A stretch of 64,000 nucleotides of DNA from Mesorhizobium amorphae (lineage in GTDB: Bacteria; Pseudomonadota; Alphaproteobacteria; Rhizobiales; Rhizobiaceae), in NCBI RefSeq assembly GCF_014843845.1, contig NZ_JHQS01000061.1:248001-312000 (forward strand), written 5' to 3'. Position 1 is the first letter of the stretch; each line of letters opens with the position of its first letter. Below are positions 42,810-50,945 of this stretch, piece by piece. Made by a program: the position numbers and the translations under genes. The notes beneath the pieces were generated by a model. It was not told the origin of the DNA and searched no databases. It saw nothing but the letters and a program-made list of their open reading frames with translations.

Positions 42810-43610
42810 TCAGGCCTTCGCCTTGTTCGCCGCGCCGAGTTCCGCCAGCCGCTTGACCGCCGTCGGCGGCATCGGCGGCGGGTTCGGCGTGTGCGAGGCC
42901 TCGACGAGCAGCTGATCGCAGGCGTCCTCCGTCTCACCGATCAGCCGCTCCATGAACTCTTCCCTGTCGAGCCCTGCGGGGATCGGCGGCAGGAAGCGAG
43001 CCTTGATGGTGCCGGGGTAGCGCAGGAACTTGCGGCGCGGCCAGTAGAGGCCAGCAACATGCGCCACGGGCACCACGGGGACGCCAAGCTGGGTGTAGAG
43101 CTCGACGATGCCATATTTGTAAGCCGGCTCGTCGCCCGGCGCGCGGCGCGTGCCTTCGGGATAAATGATCAGCTGGCGCGGATTGCGCGCCATCTCTTCC
43201 CTGGTCGCGGAGACCACCGCCTTCAGCGCCTTTGAGCGGCTGCCGCGATCGACCGGGATCATGCGCATCTTCATGATGTACCAGCCGAAGAAGGGGATCC
43301 AGGTCAGTTCCCGCTTCAGGATGTAGAGCGGGTCCTGCAGGAATGGGAAGAAGGCGATCGCGTCCCAGAACGACTGGTGCTTCGGCGCCAGGATGAACGA
43401 GCCCTCGGGCAGGTTTTCCAGGCCGGTGATCTCGCTCTTGGTGCCGGCGATCTTGTCGTAAAGCCACATGCAGGTGCCTGACCAGAATTTCGGCACGAAC
43501 CAGGCACGGTGGCGCGGCGAGAGGAAATAATACGGGGTCCAAAGGACCATCTGGACGATCAGGTTGACGTAGAAGACGAAGTTGAACGCCAGCGAGCGGA
43601 TGTAGAGCAT
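42810..43610 (-). CDS. 1-acyl-sn-glycerol-3-phosphate acyltransferase (PlsC-type)
   Basis: A 266-residue membrane acyltransferase of phospholipid synthesis, converting lysophosphatidic acid to phosphatidic acid. The HX4D motif HQSFWD is at residues 78-83 and the substrate-binding YPEGTRRAPG further on. An N-terminal hydrophobic segment (7-30) anchors it. Rhizobia carry several PlsC paralogues, so its exact acceptor (including ornithine-lipid synthesis) is open. Confidence 0.92.
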   Translation of the reverse strand: MLYIRSLAFNFVFYVNLIVQMVLWTPYYFLSPRHRAWFVPKFWSGTCMWLYDKIAGTKSEITGLENLPEGSFILAPKHQSFWDAIAFFPFLQDPLYILKRELTWIPFFGWYIMKMRMIPVDRGSRSKALKAVVSATREEMARNPRQLIIYPEGTRRAPGDEPAYKYGIVELYTQLGVPVVPVAHVAGLYWPRRKFLRYPGTIKARFLPPIPAGLDREEFMERLIGETEDACDQLLVEASHTPNPPPMPPTAVKRLAELGAANKAKA

Positions 43611-43711
43611 GCGGGAAGGGCCCGGTGAGGAGGTGTGCGTTGGTTACACCAAGCGCGGGCAAAAAGGAAACGCGATGCCGGGAATGATCCCGGGCCTGCG
43701 CGCGCCATCAT

Positions 43712-44617
43712 CTACCACATTGCTTGCGCCAGGCGCTCCTTCAGGCGCGGCGCGGCGAAGTCGAGGAAGGCGCGCAGTTTTACCGGCAGCAGCCCCTGGC
43801 CGGCATGGACGAGGCTCACCGGCCATGGCTCCGATTCGAACTCCTGCAGGATCGGGCAAAGCGTGCCGGAGCGGACCTCGGCGGCGATCTGGTAGGACAG
43901 CACCTTCGTCACCCCGACGCCGGCGATAGTGGCATCGATCGCGGCTTCCGCCGTGTTGACCCGAAGCCGGGAGCGGACCGGAATGGCAAGTTCGCCTTTG
44001 CCGGCGATGAAGGTCCAGGCGGCGGGGGCGGAGAGGTTCTCGAAGGTGATACAGCTGTGTCCGGCCAGATCACCGGGAGTTTGCGGCGTGCCATGTTCGG
44101 CAAGATAGGCCGGGCTCGCGCAGACGACGCGGCGGATCGAGCCGACGCGGATGGCGACCAGGCTCGAGACGGGCAGCTCGCCGATGCGTACGGCAAGGTC
44201 GATATGCTCCTCGACCAACTGGGTGATCCGGTCGGCGAGCGCCAGCCGGACCGCCACTTCCGGGTAAGCGGCGAGGAAGGCAGTGACGACCGGCAGCACA
44301 TGCAGGCGGCCAAAGACGATCGGCGCGGTGATGATCAGTTCGCCGGTGGGCACGCTGTATTCGCCGGCGGCGCTGCGTTCGGCCTCGCCGAGCTCGTCCA
44401 GAATCCGCCGACAGGCGGCCAGATAGGCCTGCCCGGCATCGGTCAGCGTCAGCCGTCGCGTCGACCGGTTCAAAAGACGCGTCTTCAGATGTCTTTCCAG
44501 GTCGGAGACCTTGCGGCTGACCGTCGCCAGCGGAATGCCGAAACGGCGCCCCGCCGCGGAAAGGCTGCCGGTCTCCACTGCGGCGACGAACAGCGACATG
44601 GCCTCGAGACGATCCAT
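43712..44617 (-). CDS. LysR family transcriptional regulator
   Basis: A 301-residue regulator with an N-terminal winged helix-turn-helix (MSLFVAAVETGSLSAAGRRF) and a LysR substrate-binding domain. It resembles the CrgA/DsdC-like group acting on quinone, aldehyde or oxidoreductase genes. The start ATG 44617 gives MDRLEAMSLF, the common family opening. It is divergent from a PPOX-type gene, the usual target arrangement. A pair of direct repeats in the shared promoter region may be its site. Confidence 0.92.
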   Translation of the reverse strand: MDRLEAMSLFVAAVETGSLSAAGRRFGIPLATVSRKVSDLERHLKTRLLNRSTRRLTLTDAGQAYLAACRRILDELGEAERSAAGEYSVPTGELIITAPIVFGRLHVLPVVTAFLAAYPEVAVRLALADRITQLVEEHIDLAVRIGELPVSSLVAIRVGSIRRVVCASPAYLAEHGTPQTPGDLAGHSCITFENLSAPAAWTFIAGKGELAIPVRSRLRVNTAEAAIDATIAGVGVTKVLSYQIAAEVRSGTLCPILQEFESEPWPVSLVHAGQGLLPVKLRAFLDFAAPRLKERLAQAMW

Positions 44618-44624
44618 AATTCTC

Positions 44625-44679
44625 CCGAAAAATGGAAGTATGAGTTGCAGATATGCCATCTACATCCGAAAGATGGAAG
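44625..44679. promoter_or_regulatory. Direct-repeat pair in the LysR/PPOX divergent promoter
   Basis: CCGAAAAATGGAAG (44625-44638) and CCGAAAGATGGAAG (44666-44679) differ at one base and lie 41 bp apart, close to four helical turns. They occupy the 111-bp gap between the divergent start codons and are candidates for regulator binding. Confidence 0.45.
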
Positions 44680-44728
44680 GTTCTACCTGTCGTGGGCGAT
44701 GACCACAGGTCCCTCGAGGAGGTTTCCC

Positions 44729-45361
44729 ATGAATGCCCGCACCTTCACCAGCGACGTCGCCTTCACACCGACCGTCAAGGCGATCCAGAGCCGCAAGGGT
44801 TCGCGCGATGCTTATGCCCGCGTCGAGGAGCGCGGCGGCTGGCAATCGGAAATCACCCCCGACCTTGCCGGCTTCATCGAGGCGCAGACCAGCATCTTCC
44901 TGGCGACGGCCAATGGCGAGGGCCAGCCCTATATCCAGCATCGTGGCGGGCCAGCCGGGTTTCTGAAAGTGCTCGACGAGCGCACGATCGGCTTTGCTGA
45001 TTTCTCCGGCAACAGGCAATTCATCACCCAGGGCAATCTGAGCGACAATTCTCGGACTTTCCTGTTCCTGATCGACTACGCCCGCAGGCAGCGCATCAAG
45101 ATCTGGGGCACGGCCCGCATCGTCGAGGACGACCCCGAGCTGATGGCGAAGCTGATGCCAGGGGATTACAAGGCGCGCCCCGAGCAGGTCATCCTGTTCA
45201 CCGTTGCGGCCTGGGACGCCAATTGCCCGCAGCACATTCCGCAGCGCTTCGAGGCGGCCGACGTGGCAGCCGCGCTGGTCGAGCGCGACCGGCGCATAGA
45301 ACGTCTCGAAGCGGAGATTGCCGGTCTGCGTGCCGCGCTGGGCTCTGCTGCCGCAGACTGA
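44729..45361 (+). CDS. Pyridoxamine 5'-phosphate oxidase family (FMN-binding) protein
   Basis: A 210-residue flavin-binding split-barrel protein, preceded by GAGGAGG. The PPOX core includes FLATANGEGQPYIQHRGGPAGF, ADFSGNRQF and LFLIDYARRQRIKIWG. The C-terminal 30 residues form a probable coiled coil (VERDRRIERLEAEIAGL). The exact reaction is unknown; related proteins reduce or oxidise small heterocycles or bind flavin cofactors. The upstream open frame to 43724 lies antisense to LysR and is spurious. Confidence 0.88.
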   Translation: MNARTFTSDVAFTPTVKAIQSRKGSRDAYARVEERGGWQSEITPDLAGFIEAQTSIFLATANGEGQPYIQHRGGPAGFLKVLDERTIGFADFSGNRQFITQGNLSDNSRTFLFLIDYARRQRIKIWGTARIVEDDPELMAKLMPGDYKARPEQVILFTVAAWDANCPQHIPQRFEAADVAAALVERDRRIERLEAEIAGLRAALGSAAAD

Positions 45362-45377
45362 TGCCCGCCAGCAGCGC

Positions 45378-46100
45378 TCAGTTGTGCGCCGTGGCGGCTT
45401 GCGCCACAGCAACACTGCCGCCGGTCTGGCGAGACGGCACGATGCCACGCGCCAGCGCCAGTACATATTTGCTGTATTCGGTCAGAAGCACGCGCAGCGC
45501 TTCCGGCTTGGTCAGCCAGCCGCCATCGCCGAGATTGGTGTTGACCACCGGGTAGGGCTCGAGCCTGGCGCCGTGCAGCAGCCGGCTCATCTCCAGCAGG
45601 CTGCGCGGCATGTGGTAGTTGTTGGTGACGAGGATGACGGTACCGTAGGCGTGGCTCTCCACCCATTTGGCGCTCTCCTCGGCGTTGCCGATCGTGTCGA
45701 GCGCGGCACGGTCGATGTCGACGCAGCAGGAAAACAGTGCCTTGTCGCCGCCGGTCGCCGCCTGGAGTTGGCGGCGGCTGGCCGAAGGGTGGACGCCGCT
45801 GATCAGCAGACGCTCGCCCTTGCCGGAGGCAAGCAGGTCCATCGCTGCGTCGAGGCGAGACTGGCCGCCGGTGAGCACGATGATGGCGTCGGCCTTGGCC
45901 GGATTGGCTGGCGTGGTCATGTGGCTGACGGTGCTGGCGAACCAGCCGAAACCGCCGGCAAACAATGCGGCCAGCACGAGAATGGAGAAAACGGAGATGC
46001 GCAGGGCTCTTGCCAATCGGCGCGGCTCGCCCCGGGCGTGCAAAAGGGAACCAACCACTGGCATCTGTCCAGCCGTTCCGGTTGAGTCCCTAGCGTCCAT
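45378..46100 (-). CDS. YdcF family (DUF218) membrane-anchored protein
   Basis: About 240 residues: a cytoplasmic N-terminus, one transmembrane helix (about 33-55) and a periplasmic DUF218/YdcF domain. The motifs AIIVLTGGQSRLDAA and VILVTNNYHMPRSL are typical; related proteins (SanA, ElyC) are linked to envelope integrity. The start ATG 46100 is preferred over the frame opening at 46151. It is downstream of ftsX on the same strand after a 126-base gap. Confidence 0.88.
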   Translation of the reverse strand: MDARDSTGTAGQMPVVGSLLHARGEPRRLARALRISVFSILVLAALFAGGFGWFASTVSHMTTPANPAKADAIIVLTGGQSRLDAAMDLLASGKGERLLISGVHPSASRRQLQAATGGDKALFSCCVDIDRAALDTIGNAEESAKWVESHAYGTVILVTNNYHMPRSLLEMSRLLHGARLEPYPVVNTNLGDGGWLTKPEALRVLLTEYSKYVLALARGIVPSRQTGGSVAVAQAATAHN

Positions 46101-46226
46101 CGTCCTATGGTTAATCCTGAAATGTGGCCTTTGATAGGAAAAAATGCGCACATTGCGTTACGTCAGTTTTCTGCCCGTGATCGTTCCTGAGCCCTTTTCG
46201 CTCCATGCATGCCGCCATCGCGCGCA

Positions 46227-47222
46227 TCAGCCCGCGTCCGGCTGACGGATGTCGATGTCGCTGAGATACGTGACCACGGTGACGTGCGACGTCGCTGCCG
46301 TCAGCGCGCCGATCACCAGGACCATCAGGCCGACGCCGAGATAGCCCGCCGATCCGATGGCGAAATTGCCGAAAAGGGCGGTCGCCTGGTCGGCCTGCGG
46401 CGTCGCCATATTGCGCGACGACCACCAGGAAAAGACAATGAATACCAGAATGGCGGCGGCCCCGCCGGCGGCAGCACCCTTCATACCGGTGACCAGGAAG
46501 TGCCAGCGGAATTCGCGCGCGATGAAGCGCGCCTCGGCGCCGACGAAATGCAGCACCTCGATGATGTGGCCGTTGCCGGCCATGGCGCCACGCGTTGCGA
46601 ACACCACAGTCAGCACGGTGGCCGATAGCATCAGCGCCAGCACGGCGATGCCGATGGTCACCGTGGTGCGGGCCATGGCCACCAGCCGATCGACCCAGGT
46701 GCGATGATCGTCAAGTGCGGCACTCGGCAGCTTGGGCGTGATCGCGGCGCGCATGGCGGCGAAGTCGGGCGGATTGTTCTCGTCGATGGTGACGACGACC
46801 AGGCGCGGCACCGGCAATTCGTCGATGTTGAGGCCCGAGCCCAGCCACGGCTCCAGCAGCCGGGCGGTCGCGTCGCGGTCGATGATCTTGGTCTCCTTCA
46901 CGCCGGGGAATTCGCCGGCGATCTGCGAGGCCTGGGCAAGGGCTGCCTCCATATCGAGACCTTCGACCGGTTTGATCTGGATCGTCGCCTCGCGCGAGAT
47001 CTGGTTCTCCCAGACCGAAGCGGTGTCGCGCACCAGCGTCACGGCGCCGAAGGTCAGGCAGGACAGGAAGGTCATGATGGCTATGACCAGCACCAGAGCC
47101 CGGCCAGCAATGTTTTGCGCCGGCACGATCGGCGCCATCTTGCGCTGGACGCGCTGCACCGCGCCGGCCTTCTCGGCGGGCTGTTCGTGCAGGTGTTCTG
47201 CGGAAAGCTCAGTCATAGACAT
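46227..47222 (-). CDS. ftsX: Cell division protein FtsX
   Basis: A 331-residue ABC-type membrane component of FtsEX. A cytoplasmic N-terminal tail precedes the first helix (about 38-60). A periplasmic loop follows that in this family contacts murein hydrolase activators, and then three helices near the C-terminus. FtsEX couples ATP hydrolysis to septal peptidoglycan hydrolysis. The start overlaps the ftsE stop by 14 bases; the third codon is also ATG. Confidence 0.93.
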   Translation of the reverse strand: MSMTELSAEHLHEQPAEKAGAVQRVQRKMAPIVPAQNIAGRALVLVIAIMTFLSCLTFGAVTLVRDTASVWENQISREATIQIKPVEGLDMEAALAQASQIAGEFPGVKETKIIDRDATARLLEPWLGSGLNIDELPVPRLVVVTIDENNPPDFAAMRAAITPKLPSAALDDHRTWVDRLVAMARTTVTIGIAVLALMLSATVLTVVFATRGAMAGNGHIIEVLHFVGAEARFIAREFRWHFLVTGMKGAAAGGAAAILVFIVFSWWSSRNMATPQADQATALFGNFAIGSAGYLGVGLMVLVIGALTAATSHVTVVTYLSDIDIRQPDAG

Positions 47223-47868
47223 CCAGCCTTCCGCCGGCCAGGATCATGCGCCGCGCGTCGACCTGCTCCATCAGGCCGAGATCATGGGTTGCGATCACCA
47301 CCGCGGTGCCGAGACGGTTGAGCTCGATGAACAGCCTGAGCAGCCGGCGCGCCAGCGGTGGGTCGACATTGCCGGTCGGCTCGTCGGCAAGCAGGATCTC
47401 GGGTTGCTCGATCAGCGCCCGGGCGATCGCGGCGCGCTGTTTTTCGCCGCCCGACAGCACCGGCGGCAGCACATGCATGCGCTCGCCGAGGCCGACCCAT
47501 TTCAACAGTTCGGTGACGTCGGTGCGATAGCTTGCTTCTTCGCGCCCGCGCACGCGCAGCGGCAAGGCCACGTTCTCATAGGTGGTCATGTGGTCGAGCA
47601 GACGGAAATCCTGGAACACGACGCCAATACGGCGCCTCAGATGCGGCAGTTCGCTGCGCGAGATACGCGAGCGGTCCTTGCCGAAGATGGTGATCAGCCC
47701 ACGCGTCGGCTTCAGCGACATGAACAGAAGGCGCAGCAGCGTCGTCTTGCCGGCGCCCGAAGGGCCGCTCAAGAACTGGAAGGAGCGCTCCGGAATGTGC
47801 AGGGAAATGTCACGGAGGATTTCCGGACCCATGCCATAGCGGAGGCCGACATTTTCAAAGCGGATCAC
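47209..47868 (-). CDS. ftsE: Cell division ATP-binding protein FtsE
   Basis: A 219-residue ABC ATPase. Walker A GPSGAGKTTLLRLL, signature LSGGEKQRAAIARAL and Walker B ILLADEPTGNVD are all intact. It is the ATPase partner of FtsX. The first conserved segment IRFENVGLRYGMGPEILRD is as expected. A perfect CtrA-type motif lies 71-85 bases upstream, suggesting cell-cycle control. Confidence 0.96.
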   Translation of the reverse strand: MIRFENVGLRYGMGPEILRDISLHIPERSFQFLSGPSGAGKTTLLRLLFMSLKPTRGLITIFGKDRSRISRSELPHLRRRIGVVFQDFRLLDHMTTYENVALPLRVRGREEASYRTDVTELLKWVGLGERMHVLPPVLSGGEKQRAAIARALIEQPEILLADEPTGNVDPPLARRLLRLFIELNRLGTAVVIATHDLGLMEQVDARRMILAGGRLDVYD

Positions 47869-47938
47869 GTTCGACGACCTGAAACTTGCGGCGGCGGCGT
47901 GCCAGCCCTTTCTCTCAAATGACCATCGGCCGGCATGG

Positions 47939-47953
47939 TTAACCGTCGGTTAA
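47939..47953. promoter_or_regulatory. CtrA-type binding motif (TTAA-N7-TTAA)
   Basis: TTAA (47939-47942) and TTAA (47950-47953) are separated by exactly 7 bases (CCGTCGG), the full consensus for the master cell-cycle regulator CtrA. It lies between the divergent ftsE and 48049 genes. A weaker TTAA-N7-CGTT sequence occurs about 60 bases nearer the right-hand gene. Confidence 0.65.
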
Positions 47954-48048
47954 TTTTCGGTGTTTTTCGGTTCAACACAGGGGTTCCGGTGGGGAAGCGT
48001 TAACCATTTCCGTTTACGCAAAAGAAACGAAGACGAACAAGGGCCATA

Positions 48049-48693
48049 ATGGCTGAAGATCGAACCGCGCGCCCGGTTTCCGGCGAAATCATGACCGGGC
48101 TGGGGACAAGTGCCGCGGCGGAACCGCGCGCGCCGGCCGCCGACATCGTCGATGCCGATTATGAGGTGCTGCCGCGCCATGGCGTCAAGGCGGAAACCCT
48201 ATCGCCGCCTGCATCGCGCATGAGCGATGCGCCCTCGATCGAAGGCATGGAGATGCTGCGCAAACCCGAAGCCGCAGCAGAGCGCCCGCCGGCCTCGCGC
48301 GGCGGGCCGATCTTCTGGATAGCCGGCGTCGGTGCGGCGCTTGCCGCCTTCTGGGTCTCGGGCGGCCACGCACTGGTGCGTCAATCGCCGTTCTGGGCCG
48401 CCGAGCAGCCAGCCGGTGTCGCGCTAAGCATCTCGGGCGTCACCTCGCGCATCGATGCTTCGGGGCTGAAGCCGGTCCTGTTCGTCGATGGCGAAGCCGC
48501 CAATGACGGAGCAAAGGCCGCACCGTTGCCGCCTTTGGAGATCCGGGTCACCGGCAATGACAGCCAGGTAACGCGCTATACGCTGGGGACATCCAGCCGG
48601 TCCTTGGCGCCCGGCGAAAGATTCGGCTTTTCCAGCCGCCTCGATGTGCCTAGAAACGGGGTCAAGGCCGTATCGGTCACATTCGCCGGCTAA
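48049..48693 (+). CDS. Single-pass membrane protein of unknown function
   Basis: A 214-residue protein. Residues 1-85 are polar and Pro/Ala-rich and probably disordered. One transmembrane helix follows (about 87-105, IFWIAGVGAALAAFWVSGG). The rest is a periplasmic domain with a beta-rich look, ending VKAVSVTFAG. I do not recognise a named family, though its position opposite ftsE is conserved in rhizobia as I recall. It shares its promoter region, and the CtrA motif, with ftsE. Confidence 0.75.
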   Translation: MAEDRTARPVSGEIMTGLGTSAAAEPRAPAADIVDADYEVLPRHGVKAETLSPPASRMSDAPSIEGMEMLRKPEAAAERPPASRGGPIFWIAGVGAALAAFWVSGGHALVRQSPFWAAEQPAGVALSISGVTSRIDASGLKPVLFVDGEAANDGAKAAPLPPLEIRVTGNDSQVTRYTLGTSSRSLAPGERFGFSSRLDVPRNGVKAVSVTFAG

Positions 48694-48697
48694 GTTT

Positions 48698-48727
48698 CGA
48701 TCCAGGAACCGGTTTTTCCTGGGATCG
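48698..48727 (+). terminator. Hairpin after the 48049 gene
   Basis: CGATCC-AGGAA and TTCCT-GGGATCG pair over ACCGGTTT-like loop bases with one bulged base. No T-run follows. It may stabilise or end the upstream transcript; it also resembles a decayed copy of the dispersed repeat. Confidence 0.35.
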
Positions 48728-48810
48728 TGTGCAAAATCAAAAAGGTCTACAGCGCTTCCGCAGGCCCAAAAGGTCTTGGCCCTGTAGGCGGAGCGCCTGG
48801 AGGGCCAAAA

Positions 48811-49353
48811 ATGCCAGTTGTGCGTGGCAAGGACATCGAGGTCCTGTTTTCGGCGTCGGCGATCGCCCGGCGCAATCTTGAACTCGCCAAAGAGATAGCC
48901 GGTCACGACTACCACGACCTCCTGGTGATTTCGGTGCTGAAGGGCTCCTTCATCTTTGCCGCCGACCTCATCCGCGCCATGCACGATGTCGGCCTGTCGC
49001 CGGAGGTCGAGTTCATCTTCATTTCCAGCTATGGCGCCGGCACCACCAGCGGCGAGGTGAGGGTGCTGCGCGACATTGACAATGAGGTCGCCGGCCGCGA
49101 CGTGCTGCTGATCGACGACATTCTCGAATCCGGCAAGACGCTCTCCTTCACCCGCGACCTGATGCTGTCGCGCGGCGCCAAAAGCTGTTCGATCGCCGTT
49201 CTGCTCGACAAGCGCATGCGCCGCCAGACGGCGCTCAACGCCGATTATGTCGGCTTCGACTGCCCCGACTATTTCGTCGTAGGCTACGGCATGGATGTCG
49301 CGCACGCGTTTCGCGAATTGCCGTTCGTAGGCGTCGTCAAAGGGGATGCATAA
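48811..49353 (+). CDS. hpt: Hypoxanthine phosphoribosyltransferase
   Basis: A 180-residue purine-salvage enzyme converting hypoxanthine or guanine and PRPP to IMP or GMP. The PRPP-binding loop VLLIDDILESGKT is at residues 98-110. An early LKGSFIFAADL substrate-binding segment and a C-terminal DYFVVGYGMDVAHAFRELP loop are typical. The start ATG 48811 has GGAGG eight bases upstream; the in-frame sequence before it is not family-like. cpdR follows 53 bases later. Confidence 0.95.
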   Translation: MPVVRGKDIEVLFSASAIARRNLELAKEIAGHDYHDLLVISVLKGSFIFAADLIRAMHDVGLSPEVEFIFISSYGAGTTSGEVRVLRDIDNEVAGRDVLLIDDILESGKTLSFTRDLMLSRGAKSCSIAVLLDKRMRRQTALNADYVGFDCPDYFVVGYGMDVAHAFRELPFVGVVKGDA

Positions 49354-49406
49354 AAGCCGTTCGCGGTTCAGGAAAAGTCAACTTTTCACCGCCAAATATG
49401 CCGCCC

Positions 49407-49778
49407 ATGGCAAAGCTTCTGATCGTCGAGGACGATGAGTCCGTCCGCACTCTCGCCGCCCGCGCGCTTGAACGCGACGGGCACAGCGTGGCCATCGCCG
49501 CCGATGGCGCACAAGGGCTGGCGCTGATCCAGCAGGCCCGTGGCGGCTACGATCTGGTGGTTTCCGACATTCGCATGCCGGAGATGGACGGCATCGAGAT
49601 GGCGACCGCTGCAGCGAAGCTGTTCCCGGCGATGAAGATCCTGCTGATGACCGGCTATGCCGACCAGCGCGAGCGCGCCGAGGAACTGAACGGCATCATT
49701 CTCGACGTCGTGCAGAAGCCGTTTACGCTGGCCGAGATCCGCGCCCGTGTTGGACGCGCGCTGACCTGTTTCGCCTGA
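49407..49778 (+). CDS. cpdR: CpdR-type single-domain response regulator
   Basis: A 123-residue stand-alone receiver domain with acidic pocket D9/D10, phosphoacceptor D54 (VVSDIRMPEMDG), T82 and K104 (VQKPF). There is no output domain. It closely resembles CpdR of Caulobacter and rhizobia, which in its unphosphorylated form helps ClpXP degrade CtrA and other cell-cycle proteins, and is phosphorylated through CckA-ChpT. The start is placed at ATG 49407 (MAKLLIVEDDE). A CtrA-type site near ftsE in the same neighbourhood makes a shared cell-cycle theme plausible. Confidence 0.9.
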   Translation: MAKLLIVEDDESVRTLAARALERDGHSVAIAADGAQGLALIQQARGGYDLVVSDIRMPEMDGIEMATAAAKLFPAMKILLMTGYADQRERAEELNGIILDVVQKPFTLAEIRARVGRALTCFA

Positions 49779-49784
49779 TAGGCG

Positions 49785-50735
49785 TCAGGCGGGATCGCCG
49801 CTTGCGGCAAGCACGGTCGCCGTCTGCCTGCGCCGCTCGCCGTTGAGCGCCAACAGGCCGGCGCCGATAATCAGCGCCGCACCTAGCATCGTGGTTCCCC
49901 TGGGCACCTCGGCGAAGAACAGAAACCCCCAGAGCGGCGACCAGAGGATGCCGGTGTATTCGAAGGTGGCGACGCGGTTGGCCGGCGCCAGCCGGTAGCC
50001 CTGCGACAACAGGATCATGCCGGCCGAGGCGACGAAGCCGCAGGCGGCCATTTTGAGAATGTCCGGCAGCGCCGGCCACGCCCATGGCCGCACCAGGAAT
50101 TCGAGGCCCGGATGGACCGCATGGGTGATGCCGGCGAGGTGGAACGCGCCGGCGACCACGATGGCGCCAGTGAGATAGGCGCCGTTCTGGTAGAAGGCCA
50201 TGACCGTCGACGATTCGGTATCGCCGATCCTGCGCGCCATAAGTTGCGAAAAACCATAGAGCGCCGCCGAGCCGAGCGAGAGCAGGGCCGCCCAGTCGAA
50301 CAATCCGGCGCCGGCGCGCAGCATCACCAGAACGCCGACCAGGCCGATCAGAACGGTCGCCAGCGTCTGCCATGAGACGCGCTCGCCGAGATAGGGGCCG
50401 GCCAGCGCCATGATGAACAAAGGCGCCATGAAATAAAGCGCCACGGCGTCGGCCAGCGGCAGGGCGGCGATCGCCAGATAATAGGCCGTGTAGGACGAGA
50501 ACTGGGTGAAGGCGCGCAATGTCAGCAGGCCGAAGCGCCGCGACTGCAAAGCCCGCAATCCAACATCGGCGTGGACGAGAACGATCAGTATGGGAAGTGC
50601 GACGATCGCGCGGATCGCCATCACCTCGGTCACCGGATAGGCTCCCGATACCGCTTTGACGAGCGGGTCCTGCAGCGAAAAGACCAGGACGCCCAGACAG
50701 AGGCTCAGGATGCCAAGCGTCATCCGGTTCTGCAT
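49785..50735 (-). CDS. EamA/DMT family transporter
   Basis: A 316-residue membrane protein with about ten helices in two EamA repeats; the first is introduced by LVFSLQDPLVKAVSG, the second by GSAALYGFSQLMARRIGDT. Substrate unknown. ATG 50735 is favoured; the frame stays open upstream to 50924 through a hairpin with a T-run, which argues against a coding extension. It is divergent from a LysR gene, a likely regulator. It converges on cpdR with 6 bases between. Confidence 0.88.
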   Translation of the reverse strand: MQNRMTLGILSLCLGVLVFSLQDPLVKAVSGAYPVTEVMAIRAIVALPILIVLVHADVGLRALQSRRFGLLTLRAFTQFSSYTAYYLAIAALPLADAVALYFMAPLFIMALAGPYLGERVSWQTLATVLIGLVGVLVMLRAGAGLFDWAALLSLGSAALYGFSQLMARRIGDTESSTVMAFYQNGAYLTGAIVVAGAFHLAGITHAVHPGLEFLVRPWAWPALPDILKMAACGFVASAGMILLSQGYRLAPANRVATFEYTGILWSPLWGFLFFAEVPRGTTMLGAALIIGAGLLALNGERRRQTATVLAASGDPA

Positions 50736-50770
50736 ATGCTTCGGCCCCCCGCGCGCCACTGCGTACAAGT

Positions 50771-50803
50771 AAAAAGAACCCGCCACCGTTTCGGGCAGCG
50801 GGT
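50771..50803 (-). terminator. Rho-independent-type hairpin in the DMT transporter leader
   Basis: On the minus strand ACCCGC (50803-50798) pairs with GCGGGT (50783-50778), extended inward by GCC/GGT pairs, and is followed by TCTTTTT. It ends 36 bases before the transporter start, so it would stop transcription before the gene, as an attenuator does. A GCGG further upstream could pair with the left arm as an antiterminator. Confidence 0.6.
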
Positions 50804-50945
50804 ATGAGTGAGGACTCTTCGATTGGTCCGCAACCGATTTCGCGGTCACATATCCAATGGGAGAAATGACTATCGGCTGACGTTTGACATGTTGCAAACG
50901 AATTGAAATGATGTCAGCGATCAAAAATTCTTATGGCGAATTGCG

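Noticed and set aside
48004..48028. Second CtrA site (TTAA-N7-CGTT)
   Set aside because: Only one half matches the consensus; kept as a possible weak accessory half-site but not annotated.
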